Positions 46,115 to 53,966 of a DNA stretch of 64,000 nucleotides are shown here, piece after piece. The position numbers and the translations under genes were made by a program. The stretch's first letter is position 1; each line of letters begins with the position of its first letter. This stretch comes from Pseudomonas lactis (GTDB lineage Bacteria > Pseudomonadota > Gammaproteobacteria > Pseudomonadales > Pseudomonadaceae), in assembly GCF_001439845.1 (NCBI RefSeq), contig NZ_JYLO01000014.1, positions 124,001 to 188,000 on the forward strand, given 5' to 3'. The notes beneath the pieces were generated by a model. That model saw only the letters and a list, made by a program, of their open reading frames with translations. It made no database searches and was not told the DNA's origin.

Positions 46115-47125
46115 CTACTTGACCAACCGCTTCTCCTTCGAGGGGCGATAGCCGAAATACGCGCTGTAGCATTTGCTGAAATGGCTCGGCGAGACAAACC
46201 CGCACGCCACCAGCACATCCACCTGGGATAACTCGGTGTGCTGCAACAGGCGTCGCGCTTCAGTGACGCGCAGTTCCATGTAGTAGCGTTGCGGCGTGGT
46301 GCCCAGCTGTTCTTTGAACAGGCGTTCCAACTGGCGGCGGGAACGGCCGGCGTAGACGGCGAGTTGATCGAGTTCCAGAGGCTCTTCGAGGTTGGCGTCC
46401 ATCAACTTCACCACCTCGCGCAACGGCGCGCTGACACACATGTTTTCGGTGGGTTTGATGCGGCGGTAGCGCGACTCTTCGAACGCCAGGATATCTTCGA
46501 TGCCTTCAACCAAGGCTTTGCCATGCAGGCTCTTGATCCAGTCCAAGGCCATATGGAAAGCCCCCGAGGGGCTGGACGCAGTGAGGCGATCGCGGTCGAT
46601 CACGTAGGGCTCGCTGGTGACCTGCGCCGCCTTGGACACTTCGGCCAATGCCGGGCGATGCTCGGGATGGATGGCACAGCGGTAACCCTGCAACAGCCCC
46701 GCACGCCCGAGGAACCACGAGCCGTTCCACAAACCGGCGAGGCGCACGCCCGCTTCACCCGCGCTGCGCAGCCATTGGATAAACGGCTCGCTGGCCTTGA
46801 GTTCGGTGCGAAAACCACCGCAGATTACCAGTAGGTCCAAGTCCTGCAACGTCGCCAGCATCAGGTTCGCATCCGGGCGAATGACCAGGCCCAGGTCGCT
46901 GATGACTTCGCCCTCACCCCAGCCGAAGGTGCGCGTAGCGAACAGATCGGGGCGCAACAGGTTGGCGGTCACCAGCGTATCGAGGGTCTGGGTAAACGCC
47001 GGCAAGGAGAAGTGTTCGAGCAGCAGGAAACCGACACGGGTGACCGAGGTTGATTGCTGAGGGTTATCACTGAGGTAGCGCAGGTTCTTGCCTTGCATGC
47101 CACCGCTGAACTGGCGTCTTTCCAT
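46115..47125 (-). CDS. GlxA-type AraC-family regulator (DJ-1/PfpI-like N-terminus)
   Basis: About 336 residues: an N-terminal amidase-like DJ-1/PfpI domain (VGFLLLEHFSLPAF, LDLLVICGGFRTE) without the nucleophile Cys, having GLWNGSWFLG at that place, and a C-terminal AraC domain (LDQLAVYAGRSRRQLERLFK, VDVLVACGFVSPSHFSKCYS). Members of this group control arginine, choline or carnitine use. Convergent with the hydroxyproline unit, so it may sense a related compound. Start is uncertain: 47125 or 47098. Confidence 0.86.
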   Translation of the reverse strand: MERRQFSGGMQGKNLRYLSDNPQQSTSVTRVGFLLLEHFSLPAFTQTLDTLVTANLLRPDLFATRTFGWGEGEVISDLGLVIRPDANLMLATLQDLDLLVICGGFRTELKASEPFIQWLRSAGEAGVRLAGLWNGSWFLGRAGLLQGYRCAIHPEHRPALAEVSKAAQVTSEPYVIDRDRLTASSPSGAFHMALDWIKSLHGKALVEGIEDILAFEESRYRRIKPTENMCVSAPLREVVKLMDANLEEPLELDQLAVYAGRSRRQLERLFKEQLGTTPQRYYMELRVTEARRLLQHTELSQVDVLVACGFVSPSHFSKCYSAYFGYRPSKEKRLVK

Positions 47126-47390
47126 CGAGGGTCGGCCCACGCTTATTGTTGTGCAGTGGGCGCTATCTTAGGGGCAAATGCCGTGTCTGTCTCAGGTGAC
47201 GCTCAAGGCGGACAGCGGCCATGGCGCTGATCTTGATAAAAACTGTTCGCTTGAAAAGCCACGGCCCAGGCGCTGCGCGGTGATCTGATACGGTTTTTTC
47301 TTTTCGATCTGCGCCTGTATTGAAAACCGCTTGAGGCGGACAATAGCCCCATCCCGACATTCCTGTCGTCCCCTTCCCCTCGGAGGCCTT

Positions 47391-47474
47391 ATGACCAAGA
47401 TGGCGATTTTCCTGTTTGGCTTTTTGGTGTTGACCATTGGTATCGGTATGTTGGCGACCATCTCACCGGTCTAA
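47391..47474 (+). CDS. 27-residue membrane peptide
   Basis: ATG 47391 to TAA 47474 encodes MTKMAIFLFGFLVLTIGIGM followed by seven residues (LATISPV). CGGAGG stands 5-6 bases upstream, one of the best ribosome sites in the window. The product is a single hydrophobic helix with a Lys near the start, as in small inner-membrane proteins. Function unknown. Confidence 0.6.
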   Translation: MTKMAIFLFGFLVLTIGIGMLATISPV

Positions 47475-47490
47475 GCCCGCGCTACTTCCC

Positions 47491-47590
47491 CTGTGGCGAG
47501 GGAGCTTGCTCCCATGACGGCCTCATACCCGACGCTTATCTACCTGACGCCCCACGATCCAACTGTGGGAGCTGGCTTGCTCGCGAAGGC
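47491..47590. repeat. REP-like fragments
   Basis: Two solitary degenerate REP pieces, GGCGAGGGAGCTTGCTCCCA near 47494 and GTGGGAGCTGGCTTGCTCGC near 47565, in the long non-coding stretch 47475-47965. Confidence 0.65.
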
Positions 47591-47774
47591 GGCCTGGCAG
47601 GCGACACTGTTATACCGAGTACATATCCATTCCAGCGGTAACGGCTACTTGGGGTTCCGCTCTGACAGCGGGTCACTTTGGAAAAGCCGGAATGCCGGGC
47701 CAGCCCAAAGTAACCAAAGGGCTCTTGCCCCACCCCTCGGCACCTCGCTTGGGCTCGGTGTGCCCGTAATCCGC

Positions 47775-47862
47775 CAGTGATTTGGGGGGCCGCCGCCACG
47801 CGCCATCCATGGCGCGGGGCGGCTAAACCGGCATCCCTGCCGGTTTACCCCCCAAATCCCTG
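47775..47862. repeat. Three-way-junction inverted-repeat element
   Basis: Outer stem of 11 perfect pairs, GATTTGGGGGG (47779) with CCCCCCAAATC (47848), extended by three more pairs after one mismatch. It encloses two hairpins: GCGCCAT-CC-ATGGCGC (47800-47815) and AAACCGGCA-TCCC-TGCCGGTTT (47825-47846). It looks like a mobile or dispersed intergenic repeat or a structured RNA. The flanking 47640-47920 stretch has no convincing gene. Confidence 0.6.
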
Positions 47863-47965
47863 TCGAATTCCGGCCAGCGTGGTTTAACGGGGCGCCTGAG
47901 ATCAAGATCACAAGCAGAGCAAGATCAAGAGCGACTCGCTTCGCATCGTGGTTACCTATGCCACC

Positions 47966-48574
47966 TCAGCCCACAAACAGCATCGGATACAGCGACAGCA
48001 CCAACAGCCCGGCCATGGACCAGTTGAACATCCGCAACCAGCGCGGCTCACGCAGCAAGTTGCGCAAGCCGCTGCCACACCCCACCCACACGCACACACT
48101 CGGCAGGTTGACCACTGCAAATACCAGGGCGATCACCAGTACATTAGTCACATAACCCTCGGCCGGCGTGTAGGTAGTGATCGCCCCCAGCGCCATAATC
48201 CACGCTTTGGGGTTGACCCACTGGAAGGCCGCCGCACCGAGGAAGGTCATCGGCTTGCCATGTTCATCCGGGTTATCAGACATGCCGCCCGCATTGGCAA
48301 TCTTCCACGCCAGGTATAACAAATACGCGGCGCCGACATACCGCAACAGCGTGTAGGCCCACGGGAACACCTTGAACACCTCGCCCAAGCCCAGCCCCAC
48401 ACAAATCACCAACAGCATAAAGCCAATGCTGATCCCCAGCGCATGGGGCATCGAACGGCGAAAGCCGAAATTCACGCCTGAGGCCAGCAACATGGTGTTG
48501 TTGGGCCCTGGGGTGATCGAAGAAACAAAAGCGAACAGCACGAAGGCTGATAACAGGCTGGTAGACATGAACAT
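47966..48574 (-). CDS. LysE/RhtB-family amino acid exporter
   Basis: 202 residues and about six membrane helices. SITPGPNNTMLLASGVNFG is the family N-terminal signature and FQWVNPKAWIMALGAI its central motif. Exports an amino acid or homoserine lactone-like compound; substrate unknown. ATG 48574 or 48568. Confidence 0.9.
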   Translation of the reverse strand: MFMSTSLLSAFVLFAFVSSITPGPNNTMLLASGVNFGFRRSMPHALGISIGFMLLVICVGLGLGEVFKVFPWAYTLLRYVGAAYLLYLAWKIANAGGMSDNPDEHGKPMTFLGAAAFQWVNPKAWIMALGAITTYTPAEGYVTNVLVIALVFAVVNLPSVCVWVGCGSGLRNLLREPRWLRMFNWSMAGLLVLSLYPMLFVG

Positions 48575-48696
48575 GGCGCGGCATCCAAGCGGTGGTGATG
48601 TGCCTGCGACAGTAGTGGGTTATGGCGCGCTGCGCCCCGTACAGCTAGGGGTGGATCGAGGCATACACTTGCACAGCCTTCATCGAGAAGTTGCGC

Positions 48697-49146
48697 TTAC
48701 CGAGGCGCATCGGGAATCGGTGTGGGAACCTGCCACGCCGGTTTTTTGCCCTCCTGACTGTCGAAAATACGCCGAGCCTTGCGAAAGTCCTCCACGTTTT
48801 CCACCACCCAGGTCCAGATAGGCGACATGCGAATCAAAAGCTCTCGGCCCAGGGGCGTCAGCTCGTACTCGACGCGGGGCGGAATCTCACCGAACTCGCG
48901 CCGAACCAACAAACCATCGCGCTCCATGGCGCGTAGAGTTTTGGTCAACATGCGCTGAGTCACACCTGTCATCTGCCGTTTTATCTCGGCATGACGCATC
49001 GCACCGTACACACCCAAGGCATGCAAAATGCCCAGTGACCAGCGGCTACCGGCGTGAGCCAGGACTTCACGCCTGACGCCATCGTCTTCTTCCCTGAGCG
49101 ACTGGCAGATAACTTCTGCCTGGCTGAGCGTTTCATGATCGGTCAT
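48697..49146 (-). CDS. HxlR-family transcriptional regulator
   Basis: 149 residues, single winged helix: GSRWSLGILHALGVYGAMRH, AEIKRQMTGVTQRMLTKTLRAMERDGL and VEYELTPLGREL are the HxlR motifs. Such proteins often sense reactive electrophiles or quinones. Divergent from an NmrA-like reductase gene 96 bases away, its likely target. AGGGG lies 6 bases before ATG 49146; an in-frame start at 49164 is less likely. Confidence 0.9.
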   Translation of the reverse strand: MTDHETLSQAEVICQSLREEDDGVRREVLAHAGSRWSLGILHALGVYGAMRHAEIKRQMTGVTQRMLTKTLRAMERDGLLVRREFGEIPPRVEYELTPLGRELLIRMSPIWTWVVENVEDFRKARRIFDSQEGKKPAWQVPTPIPDAPR

Positions 49147-49242
49147 TTCTACCCCTGGTATCACCCGTGTGCCTTCTTATGAGCGCTGCCGAATCGTGCC
49201 AGCATGAACTCATCTTATCGCCAACAGGTCTGCGGAGAAATC

Positions 49243-50184
49243 ATGCCTGAAATGACCCCACTTCCCTCTCAATCGATCCTTGTTCTAGGCGCCGGCGAGC
49301 TCGGCCTGCCGGTTTTGCGCAATCTGGCGCGTGAGGCCAAACGCGCGCCCGGCTCCACCCTCAGCGTGTTGCTAAGGGAGTCGACCATCAACACGCAAGT
49401 GCCCGAAAAAAAGGTAGAGATCGATGAGCTGCGCGGCCTGGGCATTCAGATGGTCGCCGCAGACCTGGTGAACGACTCAATCGATCAACTTGCCAAGGTC
49501 TTCGCACGCTTCGATACCGTGATCGGCTGCGCGGGCATGGTCGCGGGCCGCGAAACCCCGATGAAGCTGGCGACCGCCGCGCTCAAGTCCGGCGTGAAGC
49601 GCTACTTCCCGTGGCAGTTCGGCGTGGATTTCGAAGTGATTGGCCGGGGCAGCCCCCAGGATCTGTTCGATGCTCAGCTCGATGTGCGCGAGTTGCTGCG
49701 CGCCCAGGACAACACTGAATGGGTCATCATCTCGACAGGCATGTTCACCAGCTTCCTGTTCGAGCCGGTGTTCGAGGTCGTCGACTTCGACAACAACACA
49801 GTCAACGCCCTGGGCAGTCTGGAGAATAGCGTGACGCTCACCACGCCAGACGACATCGGCACGCTGACAGCGCAAATCGTGTTCTTCGAACCGCGCCTGC
49901 GCAATCAGATTGTCTACCTGGCCGGCGACACCGTGACGTATGGGCAGGTTGCGAGCATGCTGGAGCGTGTTCTGGATCGTTCGTTCAAGCGCAACGTGTG
50001 GACGGTTGACTACCTCATGCAGGCACTGGAGCAAGACCCCACACACCACATCAAGAAGTACCGTGCCGTATTCGCACAAGGCAAAGGTGTGGCCTGGCCT
50101 AAGGCGGCCACCTTCAACGAGCAACAGTCGATTCCGGTCACCACTGCCGAGCAGTGGGCTCGGGAAAACCTTGCAGACCTTTGA
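49243..50184 (+). CDS. NmrA-like NAD(P)-binding protein / aromatic alcohol reductase type
   Basis: 313 residues. N-terminal dinucleotide motif LVLGAGELGLPVLRNLARE, then VIGCAGMVAGRE and YFPWQFGVDFEVIGRGS, as in isoflavone-reductase-like and NmrA-like members of the atypical short-chain dehydrogenases. GCGGAG 6 bases before ATG 49243 sets the start. Probably redox-linked and under control of the divergent HxlR regulator. Confidence 0.83.
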   Translation: MPEMTPLPSQSILVLGAGELGLPVLRNLAREAKRAPGSTLSVLLRESTINTQVPEKKVEIDELRGLGIQMVAADLVNDSIDQLAKVFARFDTVIGCAGMVAGRETPMKLATAALKSGVKRYFPWQFGVDFEVIGRGSPQDLFDAQLDVRELLRAQDNTEWVIISTGMFTSFLFEPVFEVVDFDNNTVNALGSLENSVTLTTPDDIGTLTAQIVFFEPRLRNQIVYLAGDTVTYGQVASMLERVLDRSFKRNVWTVDYLMQALEQDPTHHIKKYRAVFAQGKGVAWPKAATFNEQQSIPVTTAEQWARENLADL

Positions 50185-50234
50185 AAGCCGGATTCTGAGG
50201 CCAGCCGTAAAGGCTGGCACAGGTGAAGGGACGG

Positions 50235-50402
50235 TTAGCGGCTTTGAGCTTCACGCTGCTGGCCAGAGGCATGTTGTTTTTTTACATGCTTGCGCGACCT
50301 GAGCTCGTATTGATGGTGAATAAACCAGGCGATCAACAACAACCCAGTGACGCCAAAAACCAAGACCAACAGCTCTAGCGCAGTACCTTCATGTGAAAAC
50401 AT
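50235..50402 (-). CDS. Small single-helix membrane protein, unknown
   Basis: 55 residues: LELLVLVFGVTGLLLIAWFI forms one membrane helix, followed by a basic tail. GAGGAA stands about 8 bases before ATG 50402. Family not recognised. Confidence 0.55.
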   Translation of the reverse strand: MFSHEGTALELLVLVFGVTGLLLIAWFIHHQYELRSRKHVKKQHASGQQREAQSR

Positions 50403-50575
50403 TTTTCGTTCCTCGTCCTGAAGCCGTATGACCGAAAAAACAGCCACACCGAAATTGTTTGTAATAATTCAAACATTTTCAGGGTAGTCGGCAAATCCTC
50501 TGGTGACAACCCCGATCGGGCTATGACCCTTGATCTAGACGTGTCACTCGTCGAAAAACGGGTAAATCACAGGCA

Positions 50576-50612
50576 ATAAAAAACCCCGTAGACGCTAATC
50601 TACGGGGTTTGC
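50576..50612 (-). terminator. Rho-independent terminator after META-domain gene
   Basis: AAACCCCGTAGA pairs with TCTACGGGGTTT; on the minus strand it is followed by TTTTATTGCCTG. Nearly identical in stem and flank to the terminator at 51648. Confidence 0.88.
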
Positions 50613-50618
50613 GCGAGC

Positions 50619-51428
50619 TTACTTGCTGCCAGAAGCGTCCTGCTCGACCACCATATCCAACACGTAGACCGTGGAAGGCGCATCCGCTGGCGGATTCTTC
50701 CATTCGTACTGCTTGACCCGCAACACAGTGCGCACGCCGTCATGATGCACGAAGCCTTCGATAGGCTGGTACAGCGGATGCCAGGTGTCTTGGGTCGCCA
50801 GTTGCAGGCCCGCGTCGTCATAGCGACGCTCACGCACTTGCAGGCACTGATAATCTGGAATCAAAGGATGGCTGCACTTGACCGTCTTGGCCGCCACTTC
50901 CAGAAACTTGACCTCACCCTCGCTACCGTAGCGGGTCTGCGGGGTGGCCTCGCCTTGCAACTTGAGCACCGAGCCGTCTGCTGTCGTCAGTTGCAGCATC
51001 GGCGCCCTGTTATCGCCGGTGATCACAGCGCGCAGATCGCCCTTGAACAGCCGCCCTACCTGGGCGTCAAGGTCCATCAGGCTCTTGTCACAGGCCATCA
51101 GCGTAGAGGCCAGTGGCTGAACCTTCAGAACCCCGTCCTGATAGTGATAGCCGCCGAACTGACGATTGCAGCCGCCGCTGATGCTCAGGTTGTTGTCACC
51201 AAAGGCAACACGCAACTTGCGCTCGATGCCTTTGTTCATCGCCACGAGAGGCTTGCCCGACGCATCCGTTGCCGAGACCAGGTTCCAGTCGTAAGCAGAT
51301 AAGGTTGGCTGGGCTACAGCGGCTGAGGTAGTTGGCATCGAAGGTGATTCTTCATGGCTTTTGGAAGGGGCGGCACAGCCTTGGATGAGTGCAGCACACA
51401 CGGCTACAAGAAGAATTTTTTGTTTCAT
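50619..51428 (-). CDS. META/HslJ-domain lipoprotein with C-terminal DUF4377-like domain
   Basis: 269 residues. Lipobox ALIQGC puts Cys18 as the lipid-modified residue. A META domain (about 45-155: YDWNLVSATDASGKPL, LSISGGCNRQFGGY, STLMACDKSLMDLD) as in HslJ is followed by a second domain with VKCSHPLIPDYQCLQVRER. HslJ-type proteins are linked to heat and novobiocin resistance. Envelope location is predicted. Confidence 0.85.
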   Translation of the reverse strand: MKQKILLVAVCAALIQGCAAPSKSHEESPSMPTTSAAVAQPTLSAYDWNLVSATDASGKPLVAMNKGIERKLRVAFGDNNLSISGGCNRQFGGYHYQDGVLKVQPLASTLMACDKSLMDLDAQVGRLFKGDLRAVITGDNRAPMLQLTTADGSVLKLQGEATPQTRYGSEGEVKFLEVAAKTVKCSHPLIPDYQCLQVRERRYDDAGLQLATQDTWHPLYQPIEGFVHHDGVRTVLRVKQYEWKNPPADAPSTVYVLDMVVEQDASGSK

Positions 51429-51647
51429 GGTTCACTCTGTCAGCTTTGATGAGTGCGGGCGTTATTCTGCGCTGGCAGGATAAGCGCGCGGCTAAAACGG
51501 CGTGAGGAGGTCGTTTGAGGCTTTAATGAGCGTAGACCCAATGCGCGCTTGGCGGACCTCGTCCTTGGCCGATAGCAATCGGACATCATTTGCTTCGATC
51601 AGTTTCACCCAATGAGGTCGGTGGCGGTATTGCTAAATCCCAGGCAA

Positions 51648-51682
51648 TAAAAAACCCCGTAGACGTTAACCTACGGGGTTTC
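51648..51682 (-). terminator. Rho-independent terminator following tRNA-Cys remnant
   Basis: AACCCCGTAG pairs with CTACGGGGTT, T-run on the minus strand. It stands just after the tRNA-Cys 3' end and would have ended the tRNA transcript. Confidence 0.85.
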
Positions 51683-51688
51683 TAAGAG

Positions 51689-51736
51689 TGGAGGCCGAGG
51701 TCGGAATCGAACCGGCGTAGGCGGATTTGCAATCCG
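51689..51736 (-). other. Attachment site: 3' fragment of tRNA-Cys (GCA)
   Basis: The minus strand carries the anticodon arm CGGATTGCAAATCCG, variable loop, T-arm with GGTTCGATTCC and 3' acceptor strand CTCGGCC-T-CCA of tRNA-Cys. The D-arm and 5' acceptor strand (expected GGCCGAG) are absent upstream. A 48-base tRNA 3' end at the border of phage genes is the usual remnant left by integration at a tRNA; the intact gene should stand at the other end. Confidence 0.8.
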
Positions 51737-51933
51737 TTAACAGGTCTCTATTTCATTGGGCGTCTACGGCGGAGACCCCGTATTTAGAGGGCTTTTGGCA
51801 ACAATACTGTATGCCCACACATGGATATATGGGACATCCGGTGTCCCAGGATTGTCCCGCGCAATCCAGACTCTCACCTTCCCAGGCGTTCTGCCGACGA
51901 ACACCACTCCCCAAACCTGCCACACCTCGATTA

Positions 51934-51949
51934 CTGTACGCACATACAG
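51934..51949. promoter_or_regulatory. LexA-box-like site
   Basis: CTGTACGCACATACAG fits the LexA layout CTG-N10-CAG with inner T and A. It lies 17 bases before the start of the plus-strand phage gene at 51967, where it would overlap the promoter. Confidence 0.6.
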
Positions 51950-51966
51950 TATTTGAGATTCACGCT

Positions 51967-52320
51967 ATGAACGTAGACATGGACACCGATGATTGGCTCG
52001 GTTGCCCCACTCCACTTGAGATGTACCAGCACCAATGCTCAATTCTCGTAGATGAGCTGGTGGAGACCGAGCGCATGCTGCGTCGAGCGCGGGCGAATAT
52101 CGCCGGCCTGGTGCAGATGAATGATCTGCTGATGACGGGAAAGGCCGAGACAGAAGCAAAGCTCGCTGCGGCTGAGGAAAAGATCAGCACGCTTGAACAG
52201 CAGTACTCGTTTGCCTCAGTGCAAAGCGTGAAGATCATCACCGGACAGCGCGACCATCTGCTCAGGGAGAATCAGCGATTGCTGCTCGAGCTTAGCGTTT
52301 ACAAGCAGCCATTAGCCTAA
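51967..52320 (+). CDS. Small coiled-coil phage protein, unknown
   Basis: 117 residues. The central part (about 20-80: SILVDELVETERMLRRARAN, then KAETEAKLAAAEEKISTLEQ) predicts a coiled coil. Family not recognised. It lies directly behind a LexA-like box and is transcribed away from the att remnant, against the late genes, so it may be an SOS-induced accessory gene. Ends 8 bases inside the convergent gene at 52312. Confidence 0.55.
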   Translation: MNVDMDTDDWLGCPTPLEMYQHQCSILVDELVETERMLRRARANIAGLVQMNDLLMTGKAETEAKLAAAEEKISTLEQQYSFASVQSVKIITGQRDHLLRENQRLLLELSVYKQPLA

Positions 52321-52521
52321 CTCGTCGGCATAGGCCGCAACTGCTTCCTCAGTCAGCTCGCGCCACTCACCTTCGTTGATCAGCCCCTGCTGCTTGAGGT
52401 CGTCAGCCAGGGCCAGTCGCGTTTCGTAGCGCTCCTCCGGTGTGGCCGATATGAAGGCTGGATCGTTACGCAGCGCAAACCACGCCTCCATTGCGTTCAC
52501 CTGATCAACGTTGATCATCAT
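52312..52521 (-). CDS. Small acidic phage protein, unknown
   Basis: 69 residues, acidic, two to three helices (VNAMEAWFALRNDPAFISAT, RYETRLALADDLKQQGLI). GAGG stands 9 bases before the ATG. No family recognised. Convergent overlap with the coiled-coil gene. Confidence 0.6.
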   Translation of the reverse strand: MMINVDQVNAMEAWFALRNDPAFISATPEERYETRLALADDLKQQGLINEGEWRELTEEAVAAYADELG

Positions 52522-52604
52522 GACGAATACCTCGAGCCAGTGTCTACATTGTAGAGATTGGCCGGGGACCGGCTGTTCATCGGTGCCGACGAGCGGAGAT
52601 GCTT

Positions 52605-53285
52605 ATGTGCGGGAGACTTTCGCAGTACCGGGGAATCCACGACTTCGTTGCGGCGCTGAGCATGCCCAATGCTCTGGCGAACTCTGTGGGCGATCAGCCG
52701 ATTGAGCGGTACAACGTGGCGCCGTCAACTGCGGTTGCGCTGCTGCACCTGCAGGGCGAGCTGCTCCACGCCGATCCGGTGCGCTGGGGATGGCGGCCGC
52801 ATTGGGCGAAAGACCGGGCAGCGCCGATCAACGCACGAGTAGAAAAAGTTGCACACGGCCCCTTCTACCGGGCGATCTGGCCGCACCGTGCAATCACGCC
52901 TATCGACAACTGGTTTGAGTGGGTAGATGAAGGCGGTCCAAAGAAGCAGCCCTACCTCATCCGCCGGCGGGATGGTGCACCGATATTCTGCGCCGCCATC
53001 GGCCAGCTACCGGATGCTGATGAAGGCCCAGGCGAGCATGATGGCTTCGTGATCATCACCGCCGACAGCGCCGGCGGCATGGTGGACATTCACGACCGCC
53101 GCCCGGTGGTGCTTACCCCGGACCTGGCGCGGGAATGGTTGGACCCGGCCACGCCCAAGGAGCGCGCCGAGCAAATGGTCCTGCACCAGGGCGAGCCGTC
53201 CGAAGTGTTCGAATGGTTCAAGGTCAGCATGGCCGTGGGTAACGTGCGGAATAAGGGACCAGAAGTGATACGACCTTTAGGTTAA
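52605..53285 (+). CDS. SOS response-associated peptidase (SRAP/YedK/HMCES family)
   Basis: 226 residues. Begins MCGRLSQY: Cys2 becomes the N-terminal residue that bonds covalently to abasic sites in single-stranded DNA. RYNVAPST, PINARVEKV, NWFEW and DIHDRRPVVL supply the conserved Asn, Glu and His. GGAG 8 bases before ATG 52605; ATG 52599 would bury the Cys. A prophage-borne copy could protect phage or host DNA at abasic lesions during the SOS response. Confidence 0.93.
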   Translation: MCGRLSQYRGIHDFVAALSMPNALANSVGDQPIERYNVAPSTAVALLHLQGELLHADPVRWGWRPHWAKDRAAPINARVEKVAHGPFYRAIWPHRAITPIDNWFEWVDEGGPKKQPYLIRRRDGAPIFCAAIGQLPDADEGPGEHDGFVIITADSAGGMVDIHDRRPVVLTPDLAREWLDPATPKERAEQMVLHQGEPSEVFEWFKVSMAVGNVRNKGPEVIRPLG

Positions 53286-53374
53286 TTGTCGTAGAAATAC
53301 CACATGACAGACGCCACTGTGACGACCCATCCAAGGGTGAGCAGTATTGACAGCCCCGCAAGCCGCTTATCCAT
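53282..53374 (-). CDS. 30-residue phage membrane peptide
   Basis: MDKRLAGLSILLTLGWVVTV followed by ASVMWYFYDN: one membrane helix. GAAGGG stands 5-6 bases before the ATG. It follows the spanin genes on the same strand and overlaps the SRAP stop by four bases. Perhaps a lysis accessory; function unknown. Confidence 0.5.
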   Translation of the reverse strand: MDKRLAGLSILLTLGWVVTVASVMWYFYDN

Positions 53375-53438
53375 GGTGCCCTTCAGTTACCAAAATGATC
53401 GAAGTCAGAGCGCACCCGGCAATATTAGCTCAACGCAC

Positions 53439-53966
53439 TCATCGTGCAATTGCGCGGACATAGGCCTGGCACGCGCGCAAGGCGATTATGGCGTTATCCC
53501 CGTCGTCGGTGATGGCGACAATTCGTTGCGCATGCGCTGGGTCAAGTTGGGCTCGACGGGCTGCATGAACCACGCCGCCGGCGCCGGGGGTGGCAGGCAG
53601 GTTGCAGCTACTGGCTGAATCCTCGGCAAGGAGGACTGACAGCCGGACATCAGCAGTAGCAAGCTGGTCACGCAGGCGAGCCTGGTTGCGCTGGGCATCG
53701 GATAATTCCTTGGAGTGTTGTTGGTCCTGGGTCGCGAGCTGTTGCTCGATGGACAGGCGCCTGTCCTGCTCGGCCTTTTGCTGACGCCAGGCCTCGTTGG
53801 TGATGGCGTCGAGCTGGCCCTGGTGCGCGGCGCTCTGCGCGGATAGCTGTTCAGACAGTTGCTTGCCCATGCGCCAGTCCTGCACCTGCCAGGTGACTCC
53901 CGCAGCACCAGCCATCAGCAGCAGGATCAGCACCGCCAGGCCTGCAAGCTTCTGTAACGGCGTCAT
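53439..53966 (-). CDS. Rz-like inner-membrane spanin (i-spanin)
   Basis: 175 residues: one N-terminal membrane helix (LAGLAVLILLLMAGAAGVTW), then a long periplasmic coiled coil rich in Gln, Ala, Arg. With Rz1 it bridges the envelope and fuses inner and outer membranes at the end of lysis. Its start overlaps the endolysin stop (ATGA). It encloses the Rz1 gene in another frame. Confidence 0.85.
   Translation of the reverse strand: MTPLQKLAGLAVLILLLMAGAAGVTWQVQDWRMGKQLSEQLSAQSAAHQGQLDAITNEAWRQQKAEQDRRLSIEQQLATQDQQHSKELSDAQRNQARLRDQLATADVRLSVLLAEDSASSCNLPATPGAGGVVHAARRAQLDPAHAQRIVAITDDGDNAIIALRACQAYVRAIAR
53486..53698 (-). CDS. Rz1-like outer-membrane lipoprotein spanin (o-spanin), nested in Rz
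   Basis: 70 residues in a different frame wholly within the Rz gene. MPSATRLACVTSLLLLMSGC is a lipoprotein signal with Cys20 as lipid anchor; the mature part is short and Pro-rich (CLPPPAPAAW). AAGGA lies 9 bases before ATG 53698. Nested Rz/Rz1 is the lambda arrangement. Confidence 0.82.
   Translation of the reverse strand: MPSATRLACVTSLLLLMSGCQSSLPRIQPVAATCLPPPAPAAWFMQPVEPNLTQRMRNELSPSPTTGITP

Noticed and set aside
47645..47911. 88-codon minus-strand frame in the intergenic element
   Set aside because: It runs straight through the three-way-junction inverted repeats and is Pro/Gly/Arg-rich; more likely non-coding.
51689..51780. Complete tRNA-Cys gene
   Set aside because: Only the 3' half matches. 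The expected D-arm and the 5' strand GGCCGAG are missing upstream of the anticodon arm.
51727..51966. Upstream extension of the coiled-coil gene to 51727
   Set aside because: It would start inside the tRNA fragment and cross the LexA box; ATG 51967 fits the promoter layout better.
53304..53618. 104-codon plus-strand frame
   Set aside because: It lies opposite the spanin genes and the small membrane peptide, with no family or ribosome site.
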